Notes: generated from the sequence alone by a model not told the origin. Shown: positions 20,831-32,609, numbered from the stretch's first letter. The stretch is DNA of 64,000 bases from Chondrus crispus (GCF_000350225.1 NW_005178942.1:189272-253271); one strand, 5' to 3'. A program made the numbers and translations.

Positions 20831-23163
20831 TCTCCGAGCAAACCGCAACCATTTCTCGTGAGTCTACGGTTCCGTTTCTCACGACTTTGGCCCAGTCACA
20901 TAGGTCATGCATTCGTACGCCGCATGCTTTGCACAAAAACAAAGTTTCTAATCCCGGAAAGCGACAATGCTTCTCCCCAATCCCGCAGAACATTCCTTCT
21001 TTCTCGTTTTCATTGTCCGTTTCCTTTATTCCTCCCCGACTACATCGCTCCAGTTTTCTTAGTTTGAAGGCTTGCTCTTGGACGGATGCGACTAACCTCC
21101 TTTTTGCCGCTCTGAAATTTTCCGAGTCATGTTCTAACGCAATGTATTGGATATCTAAGTCCAGACATGCCAAGCCCATGGACATGGAGCCTGCTATAGG
21201 ATTATAACAGAGACCTGCAGGTTTGCACCACTGCTCGAGAATAGATGCACTGAGATCCTTTTCCATGTCTCTAACATTAAGGATTTTTCCTTGTTCACAG
21301 CAGAGGGGATTTCGGGATTGTTGTACGTTTGTGAGACAGTTCACCCATGACGGAAGGGTTGAGCTTCCATAACCTTTAGCATATGAGTAGTGATGCTTTT
21401 GGCTGCGATCGCGCGATCTCCAGAATACCGCTGCGATGAATCCTGACTCTTGAGGGTGCTGCGATAATGTCTTTTTCTTCATTGTTGACGGATCCTGTAT
21501 GTAAAGCATGGGGTGCTTCATGATTTCCATGCCCTTCGCGTATACAATTGAAAAAAGCTTCGAGAATTGAATAAAATTGCACAAAATATAGCACACGCCG
21601 CCCTGTTTCATCGCCATACCGCAGTGACGTACAACCTGTTTCAGGCAGTCCTCATTGGATTCATTATCTTGTAGAGCGGTCATGACCATATCGGCTTCCC
21701 CTTGCACCATTTTCCACTCATCTTTTTGTGTCATGAAGTCTTCAAGTGTAGCCTCCACAATCTTCCACCCAACCGGTAATAATTGAGATGCCACAATTAG
21801 TTGAGATGCCTCGATTAATGACGCTGCCCCTCCAATTGATTCGACTGGTCTCTTATTGTTCTCTTCACAGTGCCCGTCTGCGTATTGAGTGTGCGATGAG
21901 AGAGATTCTTTGGCCGTAGAGCCCTCTTCTTCACTGTCTTTCGAGCTTCCATTCTCAGAAATAACTGGAGATGATGGTTCAGTGTCTGAATCATTCGTAG
22001 GTTGTTTCTGTAAACCTGAGTGCTTACTGTTCTCTTTAGACATTTGTTGCAATCTTTTTCAAGCGATTTCTAAATGGTTCGTCCCATTTGACACCAGGTT
22101 TCTGCAAGCAGTTTCAAGTGGTGCTATGATGTGTTTGCTGAACGCATGTCTCTGCATTTGGATGTCCAGAAGCTGGGTATACGTCATTCTTTCTGCAATT
22201 GGGGTCATCTCATTCGGGATTTCGTCGTAGTCACAAAGGGTTTTGAATTTTTCAAGCTCTTCAATTGCTCGGCGTAATTGCACCAACTGTGTTGAAACAT
22301 CCTTGGGGAGAAGCGGGTTCGGAGAAGGCAAGCAATCTTGATAGTACCTGATAAATCGTTTCATCAACATTAAAAATTCCTCTGGCGTCACTCTTTTGGG
22401 AATTGCTCCCAAATTTGCCATTGTGAACTTGCAAGCCTCCATCATCTTTGCACATGAAATCCCGTAAGTAGTCAACCGTAGGAATGGGAAGCTTGAGAGC
22501 AACCCCCAAGATTTGGCGCTTAGTTTCAGTCTGTTTGCTCATAATCCGGTCATCCTGAACCCCTCTTGCAGTACTTGACACCAGGCGACGAGCAACTTCC
22601 GTCGCTGATAAACGTTTTCGTCGCCTTTGGCTCAACCAGTAATTCAGCTCAACGTCGTATTCGTGGCAGCGTAGGAGTGTTGCGAGGAAAGAGAGCGGCA
22701 CACAGACAGAGTGAAGAGCATTTCTCGAAAGTCCATACGCAATCTCATCTTGAGCTGGCATCGACATTACCAATTCACCTTTCAACTTGAAATCTTTTAT
22801 CAAAACTCTGTTCTCCATTAGCTGTATCGCTACTCTTTTGCAGATGTGACCATCATAACAAAAGCGATACCCTCCAGCGAGTCCATCTGTCTCTTCTGTT
22901 ATCACTGCTCGTGCCACTTCTGATGCCTTTTCAGGTGTGCAGAAATGTGGCTTTCTCTCAAAGAGTAGCTGTATTTCAGGAACAGTAGCCACTCGACATG
23001 ATATGAGATAAGGGCTGATGTATCCATTTTGCAGAAAACCCTCTCTGACAATATCTTCATCTCGAGAACGAATTGGCCTGGAGTACCAGAGATTGACAAT
23101 TTTTCGCGGATCGACGTATTCAGTCACAATATCACTCGTACTATCACTTCCTGAAACCTTCAT
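20808..23163 (-). pseudogene. ParB-like / degenerate DNA methyltransferase / PHD-finger protein
   Basis: About 785 codons in three blocks. N-terminal block (23,163-22,440): ParB/Srx-like features EYVDPRKIVNLWYSRPIRSR, GFLQNGYISPYLI and YDGHICKRVAIQLM (compare DGxxRxxA in ParB), then a helix-turn-helix-like RLSATEVARRLVSS. Middle block: a beta-class DNA methyltransferase fold, with EADMVMTALQDNES where an active enzyme has D/N/S-P-P-Y/F/W, and YNPIAGSMSMGLACLDLD plus IALEHDSENFRAAKRRL matching the SAM-binding DPFxGSGT...D/E region. C-terminal block: C4HC3-like PHD finger (CKACGVRMHDLC...CSEKC). The lost catalytic motif suggests DNA or SAM binding without methylation. One frame change near 22.45 kb and one stop near 22.06 kb break this copy. 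Confidence 0.6.
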
Positions 23164-23876
23164 GACTGCAGGATTTTCTGCCTCGCTTTAGTTGCAGGAT
23201 TTGATTATCCTAAAAGGCAATGCCGCGAGTCTTCTGACTTAAGCAAAGGCTTCTGGATATTTGTTGCGACTGTTGTTTTTTGTAGGCATAAAAACCATCG
23301 TAAGCGAATGAGAGAATAAATGCAGCTCATTCCGAAGATTTGAACAGTTGAGTTCAAACATTTGAACAAGTGGATCGAATGTGAGTTTCGGAAAGGGTTG
23401 GGGGGGGCAGTTGATATAGATATCAGTTATCGTCCTGAACAAATTCCTTTCCTCTCTACCATGATTTCTTGTCTTTTGACGAAACATTTCCGTAAGAATC
23501 GCAATATTTGCTTCGTAAAGGAAAACATTTGTCACTTTCAAGGCATGTGACAGGCGTAGAAAAGAACTTTGATAAATTCTTCGAGTGTAACCTTCAGAAA
23601 AAAATGAAACACAACAGCAGAGGAATCTGATATAGATCCCTGACGTCTACTCTTTCGAAAACAAAACACAGTGAGCTGGGCTGCTGACTTTTTGCTTCCA
23701 GCCGAATACCAGTACAGGATAATATCCTGTACTGGTATTTGGCTGCGCCTTGAAGGCGGGATGAAGAAGTTCTTGATCCCACACCGCAGTGCGTGCTTGC
23801 CCAAAGTCCATACTTGCAGGTCCGTCATGACTACCTGAACCGTTGAACCCGAGAGACATGCACATAGAGCGATATC
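23164..23876. promoter_or_regulatory. Divergent intergenic region of the nested transposon
   Basis: Separates the two core genes. Minus-strand open frames at 23,239-23,541 and 23,538-23,828 are not recognised and may be non-coding. A strong hairpin sits in the middle. Confidence 0.4.
23699..23745. repeat. 23-bp-arm hairpin between divergent genes
   Basis: Arms 23,699-23,721 and 23,723-23,745 pair with one mismatch around a single base; they contain AATACCAGTACAGGATA and its complement. The position suggests a shared operator or terminator, or the scar of a small foldback. Confidence 0.8.
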
Positions 23877-26107
23877 ATGACGACGTTAGAAGATACTCCT
23901 CCTCTATCAAAAGTGTCAATCGAGCTCGATCGCAAAACATTGAAGTCGCCATTACAGAAGAGACGACGCCAATCCATCAAAAATATCAACAAATGGATGC
24001 CAAAACGATGTTGCAAGCGTCTTTGCGTCTTCGAAGTCGGTACAGAGAAGTGTAGGGCAATGCGAGAGAATTTCTTGTCAATTTCTCGTGATGAAAGAAA
24101 GGCACGCCTCGCCGATCTAATCGTTCCGGACCCACAGTGCTCACAGCAATACTTCTACTGTGACGACTGGCAGGTTTGTTGGAGAATGGTGATTGACACT
24201 CTAGAAGTGTCAAGGACCATGATTGCCAATGTCATGGAACTACCTTCAGCGAACGCTTCCCACCTCCCCGGGAGAATGGGTGATCGGATGGGAGCTCAAC
24301 TAAAAAATCCTCGGTGATTTCATTCCTGCGAGCCTTGGCAGACGATCTTGGAGATGAAATGCCGCACAGCATCGAGCGGCACCTCCCACATGGAAATAAA
24401 TACCTCGTTTACATGCTGTTTCGAGAAAATGAAGGGATGTATGGCCGTCGAGCGTGCTCTTCTTCTCACTTTTACGAAACTTGGAAGGGGTATGCCTCAC
24501 ATATTAAGTGTAGACGAAGTCACGGATTTTCCGTTTGTGACACGTGCACAAGCTTTAAGGAGGGTCTGCTATCAATTGCTAGGAAAACAGGATATGAAAT
24601 ATCTAGAGAAAAACTTAAGAAAGGATTCCGCGCACATCTGCAGCAAATCCACTCTGAGCGAGCTAAATATCGACTCATTCGGTCAAAAGCAATTGACAGG
24701 CCCTAAGAGATTCTTTCCGTAATTATTGACGGGGCCGACCAGGCGAAGTTTGGACTACCGCGCTTCTACACGACGACAAAAAGAGATACGGGGAAGGCTC
24801 TCAAGCAGAAGTTCACTGGTTTTTGCTATCACGGGGCACTTTCTGGACAGCGTTTCGTTTGTTTTTTCACGTCAGCCGACAACATCCCCTCAGGTGCGAA
24901 TCAGACAATTGATGCGCTATGTCGCTCACTTTTTCTGTTGCGAGATGCAAAAAGAGCTCAAGGTATGAGTTGTTTTCCGAAAGAGCTGAATGTTCAGCTG
25001 GATAATACATCAAAAGACAACAAGAATCGCTTCTTTTTGCATTTTGTGACTACATGGTGCATAAAGGGCTCTTCAACGGCATTGTTGCTAACTTTTTACC
25101 GGTTGGGCACACACATGAGGACATTGACCGCCGATTCAGCCGAATTGCTGTCTTCATGCCGGCCAGGAATACAGCCTGTGTTTCGGAACTTCACAGGCAC
25201 ATTGTTGAAAGTCAACGGGGAAACTCCGCGTCAGTACAAAACAACATACATGCTAGCCGCGTCTCTGGGATGAACAATTTTTCACGTGCCTGTGATAAGC
25301 AAAGTGCAGTTGCGTCGAGAATCAACAACATGCTCGCGTTCAGAAAGTTTGTCTTCGAGCGGGATGATTCTCATGAGCTCGAAGGAGATGGTGCTCATGT
25401 TACCTGCCTGGTCGGGTACGAAATGGTGGAAAAGAGGGAAGCGCTTGAGAAACTTGATAGAACCGAAGAATTCATTGGTTCTTTCCTCCGTTTTGTTCCA
25501 GATATGACAAAAGGCAGAAGCCATAAAACCTAACAAGCCCTCTCAAGTGGACATCAGCGCGTACGGCAAGCGCGTAAATGTGGCAGAGAACAGAATTGGA
25601 TGTAGAGAAAATGTGTTATCACTTCTTTCCGAAATAGCCGCAATGGAAAGCAAAGAGTTTGCCCTGCCACAGTGGAAATTCCGGCAATTTGCTTCTTTTT
25701 GCGATGATTGCCGTGACCTTGAGGTTTCGCATGATGATTCGGAAAGCGAATTGGCTCTGGAGGACACGTGCACATATGAGAGAGGCAGCATGGTAACTGT
25801 AAACTGCGGTTCAAACGTGACCGAAATGACGCCATTCTGGCTGGGAAGAGTTGAACATGTTGAGAATGCAAATAGTGTTAACGTTATTTTGACTGTTCGG
25901 TGGATCGAACTTGTGCAGGGACAGAGAGGAGAGAGCTTGTGCTACACTGGCAATTACGCCCCCATGAAACAAAACGATCAATCACAGAGTGATATATCGT
26001 CCGCAGCAGTTCTTGTTTACTTTCCAGAGTTGAACACGACCAGTAAGATCCCTGATGTTGTCCAGCGCCTCACTAGGGAAGCACTAGACCCATTTGGAGA
26101 ATGTTGA
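23877..26107 (+). pseudogene. GHTHEDID-type transposase-like protein
   Basis: Segments in order: a basic N-terminus (MTTLEDTPPLSKVSIELDRK), a Cys-containing region (RRSHGFSVCDTCTSFKEG), then a core with IIDGADQAKFGLPRF, NVQLDNTSKDNKNRFF and LPVGHTHEDIDRRFSRI. The C-terminal segment (VTVNCGSNVTEMTPFWLGRV) has a BAH/Tudor-like look. The D-G-A-D, Q-L-D-N and G-H-T-H-E-D-I-D motifs are shared, from memory, with a large eukaryotic family (Pfam DUF7869) that appears to be an RNase-H-fold transposase. This copy has about two or three frame changes and one stop (for example near 24.70, 25.05 and 25.51 kb). Confidence 0.6.
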
Positions 26108-26553
26108 ACACCTTGCGGGTATTTATCAGATATTGATGCATGTAGTGCTGTGTGCGTAATTCAATGTCCTCAAAAAAGAGTAAGACCTCGGTCTGCGCTT
26201 ACGCCCTTGAGAAAATTTCTTGCTGGGAGCAGATAGTGAGCATATTTAATATGCTCGCTATCTGCCCCCGGAAGGCATAGAGTTCACTAAAAAGTACTTC
26301 GAGGCGTGGGTTGACGACATGATCGCCGGCAAGATTGTCCCTGCCCCCAAGTCCGAGGCTTTCCCTGACCCGTCCGAAAGCACTAGCCCTGTCTACAATG
26401 TCGTCGGTAACCCCTGGCCTGATGAGGTCCAAGATACCGAGAAGGATGTCGTCATTGCCCAGGTCGCTGCGGCCACGATGAACGGAATGCACAAAGCGAT
26501 GCTGCCAGTGATGACGTAGATGTCAGACCCAGGCGCTAGCTCGAGCATGCGCG

Positions 26554-27202
26554 TGTGACATAACGGCGGTTCAGATTAGATTTAGATTAGATCAATACGA
26601 GCCACACACGCGCACACGTGTACCCACACGTGTGCGGGGCGCGCAAGTGGACACACACACGTGTACTACACGTGTACAAGGCGCGCATCCCCACGAGCAC
26701 ACGTGTACCCACACGTGTACTGTCAGCACGGGACGGCCCGCGCTGACTACAGTAGCTCTACAGTACAGTCCGTACTGTACTGCAGAATGTTAGGGTTGAT
26801 TGTATATTAAATAACAGAGCAGACCGGCGGCGGTGAGAGGGACAAGCACGGACTTGTCCACGACCTACCGCCTAGGTCCGTCTTCCAGCTTAACTAACGA
26901 GCGCGATCCGCCGTCGCGCGCGTTAACCGGGACAAAGCGGGTAGGGGACAACAGCGTACGCGAGCGAGCCTAGATCCGCCTCCGCCCGTCAGCGCTGGTA
27001 CGATACCCAGCACTGCTCCGTGGCGTCGAGGCGTGGATCGGCTCGCGCGTACGCTCGTCCCCGACCGTCCCGCTCTACCACGCTACCAGGGCCCGCTTCC
27101 CTGTCTCGTTAGCTGTGTGTTCTCCCCGTCTTCTCGCCCCTCGTACGGGGTCTACGTCGAGCTAAGTATACACCCTTCTCCGTTGGGGGGTGTTATACTA
27201 CA
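26554..27202 (+). mobile_element. Solo LTR in right arm
   Basis: Mirror copy of 19,714-20,362, with the CGCGC flanks also mirrored. Two independent insertions at the identical base are not credible, so one arm was copied from the other after the LTR landed. Confidence 0.85.
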
Positions 27203-28171
27203 GCGCGGTGCCGAGCATAGTCGGCGGGAGGGCGTGCGTGTGTGGCAGATGGCGCGGCGAAGAAGGGGTCTCACGGTCCGGACGAGGACAGGACGTAAGG
27301 CCATTGCGAGCGTTTATGGCAGCGGAGAAGAGAGGACCGAGGGGAAAAGGGGAAGGCGCGTCTTCGGGGCACAACTCACTGGCAAGGTTACGCTTGTGAA
27401 ACGAGATCCGTTGCTCCAATTATTGTAATGCATTGGCTGGAGGTTGTTCTGCCCGAAGGGAAGGACCGACCGGAGGGGTGCATCGCATTGCTCGGGCGCT
27501 AGTTCCTGCATACGCGGCGCTGAGCGTAGTCTGCGGGAGGGCTGGAGAATGTTTTGTCCGAATAGAACGGCCAAACCGGGGGGGCATCGCATTTTGCACG
27601 AGGAAACCTGCTTTCGAATTGAAGAGCTGGGCGAGATGCCTGATGTGCCGCAAGCTCACAGTCGCCATGTGATGCGTTTGCGCAACAGCTGGTCAGCCAG
27701 TGCAGCGACACACAGTCGCTACCGCGTTCGCCTCCGGTCGCGCGCTACCTTGTTCGAACAGCACGGCACGCTCTTTACGCGAGAGAGACCGGAGAGATCG
27801 AGCGTGCCCATCGCGGTGGTGCGACAGGGGTTTTTCTTTGAGCTTCGCTTGGAGAAGGGCTTTAGTTGGAATTTAAAGGTAAAGACTAGCTCTTGTCGCC
27901 GATCCCGAAGAACTTAGGGAGCACATAGCGCCCATCACGATTAACGGAATGATTACAGCGCATTGTTCGAAAAGCGCTTTCACTCCGTTTCGGTTTACGT
28001 ATGTCGGCATTTGAGTGCTGATTCTGCAGCGTGGAGATGCATTCACTACAGAGGTTACAGAAGTGTTGCGAACTCCACAATCTGCGCCCACGATCATGAC
28101 ACGTAGAGGGGACTTGTTGTTTCGAATGAGGAATGGCCAAAATTACAGTCGACTAACGTGAGCTGGAGCAC

Positions 28172-28501
28172 CGCGCGCGTGTGAGATATACACGGTCTGA
28201 TACGGATCTTTAAAAAGCATTCCGAACTTTCTACACCGCTTCGTCGGCACCGCCTCCGCCGTGCTGCTCTCATGGCGCCTTCGCATACTTCCATCCACCG
28301 CTGTGCTTGTCCAGCTCGCTCTCTACTCACACCTGTCTCCCCTTCGCCGTCAGAGCTATTGACGGAGGCCGCACAATCCACGTGTCGCGCTTTACCGTTA
28401 CCTCCTGCCCGCGTCCTTGGTGCCTTCTCGATGAGCACAACACAGTATGATACTGTGGTGTGATCATCGAGAAGGCACCGTGCATATCTCACACGCGCGC
28501 G
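28172..28501. mobile_element. MITE-like foldback in right arm
   Basis: Mirror copy of 18,415-18,744 at exactly the corresponding position of the other arm. Confidence 0.65.
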
Positions 28502-28780
28502 ATTATCGCGATCGGCGGGATCTTTTTGTTCAATGGGGGGGGTGATGGGTGACGGCGCCCGCGAGAGGGTGGTGGGGTAATAGGAAGGGGAGCACTAGGC
28601 GCCTTGCGGTTCTGGTCGTCGCGCCGTAAATAGCCAGTATGCGCAGAAGACTACAGTAAGAATTTAGACTATATTTGGGAAAATTGTTAATCTTTTTACT
28701 CTGGAAAAGTCCTTTTAGAACCGACTGCTGTTATCCTTGAGTCCAAGAGTCGAGCATGGTCATTTCCTCTCACGCGGAAG

Positions 28781-31529
28781 TTGGGACATCTCTATTTAGA
28801 GTGGGAATACAAAACGTTCTACACATCAGAGGAATTGCTGAAAGTACACAATCACTTTTTCCATCTAGAATCAGGACGCCTATACGCAATGCTGAGGCGT
28901 GCTGACAATGGAGCACTTCTTCGTCTGATATCACTAAATTGGAGAAAATATCGTCGGAGTATGACGTTGCCAGAGAAACAGGGCCGCCCCGAGTAGGTTC
29001 TGGACCGTGCTTTCACCTGATGATGTTGTGTTCAACAGATGCCTTTGCATGGACATGATGTTTCTAGAAGGTAAGGCAGTACTGCATATGGTGGACAAGG
29101 AAACCAAATTCAGCGCTGCTGTCTTTCTCCAGCAGGAAACAGCTGATTAGCTGTGGAAAAACTACATGCAACAATGGGTCCTCCCATACATAGGTCACGC
29201 GCTGGAAATCCATGCAGACCAAGGGCCGCAATTTCGCTCTCGCAGATTTGCCTCATATACCGGCATGGCCGGGGTAAAGCCCCGCTTGTCTGGTGTTGAG
29301 GGCCACAACAGCCTAGGCGTCGTAGAAAGGTACCACCATTATCTTTGTCACATATTCCGCAAAGTACGCGATTCATTTGCAAACATATCAATGAAGGACG
29401 CATTAGGAATTGCCACGACAGCAATGAACGACACCGCAGGGCCAAAGGGAATGGTATCAAGCCTACTGGTCTTCAGAGTTATGCCTCGAACACTTCTTCC
29501 CGGCTCTGTACAGCTCCCTGGCCAAATAGAAAGAATGAGAGCAATGCAGGCGGCAAGGAAGGATATGTCAAAGGAAATCGCAAGCAGCCGTACTAGTACC
29601 GCTCTAAGGTCGCTTGTCCCTGCTGCCACAAATTACAACATCATAATCGGCAGCGAAGTGCTTGTTTTCAAGGAGAACCCACTGAATAAGTGGATCGGCC
29701 CATTTTGTGTACTTGACGTAAAGGACAAGACCGTTTTCGTCAATGCAGAAGGACATACAACGCAACTATCCATAGATAAGGTAAAACCGTACTTACGACC
29801 AACTCATGATGAAATTTCCGCTGCATCAAACCCGAATGAGTCCTCCCCAAACAATGGCGACGAACGCATGGGTCTGTCACCAGGTGAAGCATCGGACGCT
29901 TGGCTTGATTCTTTCAGAGATCCATTGCAAGACCTATTCTACACCCCACCAGGGGACAACGCAATTTCCTCCGATGATTTTTTATGGATATCGCCACATT
30001 CCTAACCGAGGTGGTTGACCCATCCGATCCCCGATCGAAAAGCGATGCGTTTAGATCAGCCATGAAGGACGAAGTGAAGGGGTTGGAACATCGTGGCGTT
30101 TGGGTAAAGATCCCATAGGCTAGACTACCTGAGGATGCAGATGTGCTCGGCGGTCGATTCGTACTCACTCTTAAAAAAGCTGGTACTGACCATGAGACTC
30201 ACAAAGCGCGCTTTGTCGCTCAAGGTTTCTCGGATCGAGAAAAGGACTACATTATCCATAATGTCACATCATTAAGGCAACGCTCGGTTCGTATGATTGT
30301 GTCCTTCGCCGCCACAAGAGGGTATTCGCATTTTCAGTCATGATGTTACCCAAGCGTATACTCAAAGTGACGAATGTCTTACGCGTGAACTGTACCTTAT
30401 GCCGAAACAGGCAGACGCTCCTTTGTTCTCTCTAAATGAAGACGAAATCTCGAAGCTGATAAGGCCAATCTACGGAACAACAGACGCTGGTGACTACTGG
30501 AATGTGACGGTAGACAAACACGCTAAAAGCGATTTAGGCATGGAACCACTCACTGGGGATTCTTCTTTGTATGTCAAGACAGTATCTGGGAAGGAAGAAG
30601 CTTCTGGCTTGATGGGAATGCTGGTAGATGACGGCTTGATTTGCGGTAATGAAAATTTTCAGAACCTTACCGAAGCTACTCTACAAAAGTTTGACTCTAG
30701 GCCAAGGCAGTGGGATAATGTCGACTTCTATGGCCTGAGAATTGAATCTAAACCAGAGACCGGTTTTCAGATCCTTCAGCCAGACCATATACAGAGAATC
30801 CAACCGTTGCCCGAAAAGGCAAATTATGACGACTTTCGTAGCGCTCGTGCAGCGTTGGCATGGATTACTCACACAAGACCAGACATTGCCTGTTACGCTA
30901 ATAAGGCAGCACAGATGACTACTGCAGTTTTCGACAGACAGCATGTAGAGGCTTTCAACAGGTGTGTCAAATACCTAAAGAGAACACCACACCATCTGCG
31001 TTTCGACCCCCTAGACACTGCAACACTGCAGATTCGTGTCTATGCAGATGCAGCTTTCGGACCAATCTAGAATGTAGCTCGCAGCTTGGATATATCATTT
31101 TGCTGTGCGATGCGAGCAATGTTGCACATCATGGATTTTTCGAGCAAGAAATCGAGACGAGTGGTACGGTCAATAATGAGGGGAGAAATATTTGCTTTAG
31201 CAGACGGCTTCGACCGATCGTTTATGCTAAGGCATGATTTGGAGCGTATCTATGCCGAGAAAGTCCCATTGTACATCTTGAAGGACTCTAAGCAAGTATT
31301 TGATACCATTACAATGGCATCGACGACAACTAAGCGACGGCTTCTTATTGACATCGCTGCTGCACGTCAAGCATACAATCGCCAGGAAATATCGAACATT
31401 GGCCTTGTTTCGTCGGAAGATATGATCGCTGATGGGCTAACAAAGACCACTGCAGAATCATCACTTGCAGAATTGCTGAAGTCTGGCCGAAGTGAACTCA
31501 AAGTCAAGCAGTGGATTATTCGGAACTAA
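28781..31529 (+). mobile_element. Copia integrase, reverse transcriptase and RNase H remains
   Basis: A gag-pre-integrase-like segment (LLKVHNHFFHLESGRLYAML) is followed by the integrase core (HADQGPQFRSRRFASYTG; GVVERYHHY). The RT begins GGRFVLTLKKAGTDHETHKA, typical copia RT with KARFVAQGFSDRE, DVTQAYTQSD and MGMLVDDGL. RNase H ends with DMIADGLTK. The region is broken in a few places. Domain order confirms Ty1/copia. Confidence 0.85.
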
Positions 31530-31633
31530 GCCATTGCTATGTCTAAATGACATACATTTGTTCCAATTATCATACGTCTATTACTATGACGCACAAACAC
31601 AATATCTTGTTCTACTTTTGAAGAAACCTCAAG

Positions 31634-31910
31634 TGTGAAAATGGTACGAAAGTGATTGCCTCATGACAAGACATTTTATAGTTGGCGCGTGCAGTTTTTA
31701 CGCACCGGATGAACAAGATATTTACTTCCTTCTCTGTAGTTCGTATATAAGTCCTCACTACGATTCCGAGTAGCGGGCGTCGTGAGGAGTGGGTAGAGGG
31801 AAGACACACACCGTACGTATCAAGTCGTTCACCGACTCTCGTACAGTAAAGAACTGTCGGTCGTCCGCAGTTTTCCCTCGAATTTCTCAATTTTGGTGGC
31901 AAATTCCACA
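31634..31910 (+). repeat. Copia 3' LTR (277 bp)
   Basis: Matches 14,611-14,892 with about 18 substitutions and two small gaps by eye; ends TTCCACA followed by the GTGTC target duplicate. Confidence 0.92.
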
Positions 31911-31915
31911 GTGTC

Positions 31916-32609
31916 CCCCCTTTTTCCCCTCAGCGCCCGACACCCCCTCTCTTTTATTTCCACGCAATTCCTTCCAGAAGCGTCCACGCGTTCGGCCCGG
32001 ATTCCGCCAGGCCGTCCCAGTGCGCTTCTCTAAAATTCAAATAAACTATCGGACTACAGTATAAAATCTCTCTCTACAGTAAAATGCAATTTTCCCTAAA
32101 AATATCTCACATGACCCCCTTGCCAGCGCAGCCCACGGGGCTGCCGCTTCACATGAATATACTGGCCCCGCTTCCTCGCGTGACTGCTCTGGCCCCCCTG
32201 GCCACCGTCTCTCCTCCTTGCCACTGAACCGCCTTCTTCTACGCGGTCCTCGCTCCACACTACTTCATCCGCTCCACCGCCGTCTTGCACCGACTCCGCT
32301 CGCATCGCTTCTTTCTCGCACCGCCTCCAGTACTTCAGCCTCAACTTCGGGCGGTGTGGTCTCCGCGACGCCCGAACTTCTGGTTGTTCACGTTCAGCGT
32401 CACCGTAGCCCCGAGTAGCGTGATCTCCGCGTCCCTCGGGCCCCCAGTCGCTAACGTTCAACGCCGTCTGAGCCTCAGGCTGCGTGGTCTCCGCGTCGCC
32501 TGAGCCTCCGTTTCTTGTTGTTCCCGTTTCGGCACTTCGTCGAAACGCGCCGCGTTCCGAGCCACGCACTGGAGGTCCGTGGTCCTTCGGGCGGTACTCT
32601 CTGTGCGAC
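31916..32609. other. No gene confirmed; leader of the H3-tail ORF
   Basis: Continuation of the copia target DNA: C/T-rich, with an A/T-rich patch near 32,040-32,110 (ACAGTATAAAATCTCTC, a possible TATA region). The frame of the following ORF is open upstream to 32,484 but the extra residues are low complexity. Confidence 0.35.

Larger units (their letters stand above)
18184..28732. mobile_element. DNA transposon with 2.5-kb terminal inverted repeats
   Basis: The whole 10,549-bp unit is flanked by a 4-bp target duplication ATCC (18,180-18,183 and 28,733-28,736). Arms 18,184-20,731 and 26,185-28,732 are each 2,548 bp and differ at roughly 17 positions by eye (about 99.3%). The 5.45-kb core carries two divergent genes: a ParB-like/methyltransferase/PHD protein (minus) and a transposase-like protein (plus). 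Nothing suggests a capsid, polymerase or integrase, so it is treated as a plain DNA transposon. High arm identity makes it younger than the copia host. I cannot place it in a named superfamily with certainty. Confidence 0.85.
26185..28732 (-). repeat. Right terminal inverted repeat arm
   Basis: Reverse complement of the left arm over the same length, including the same MITE (28,172-28,501) and the same solo LTR (26,554-27,202). Its inner boundary cuts the captured coding fragment, which extends further at the left arm. Confidence 0.88.
14606..31915 (+). mobile_element. Ty1/copia LTR retrotransposon with a large nested insertion
   Basis: The 5-bp target duplication GTGTC lies at 14,606-14,610 and 31,911-31,915, directly outside two LTRs that begin TGTGAAAATGG and end TTCCACA. 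Parts in order on the plus strand: 5' LTR, a leader of about 1.3 kb, gag with one CCHC knuckle, aspartic protease, integrase, reverse transcriptase, RNase H and 3' LTR; integrase before RT is the copia order. The LTRs are about 93% identical by eye, so the insertion is fairly old. The element is broken in several places besides carrying the 10.5-kb DNA transposon in its protease region. Treated as a fossil. Confidence 0.92.

Noticed and set aside
18184-28732. Polinton or other virus-like element because of the size and very long terminal inverted repeats
   Set aside because: No polymerase B, retroviral-type integrase, packaging ATPase or capsid-like gene is visible; the genes are a transposase-like protein and a ParB/methyltransferase-like protein, with a 4-bp rather than 6-bp target duplicate.
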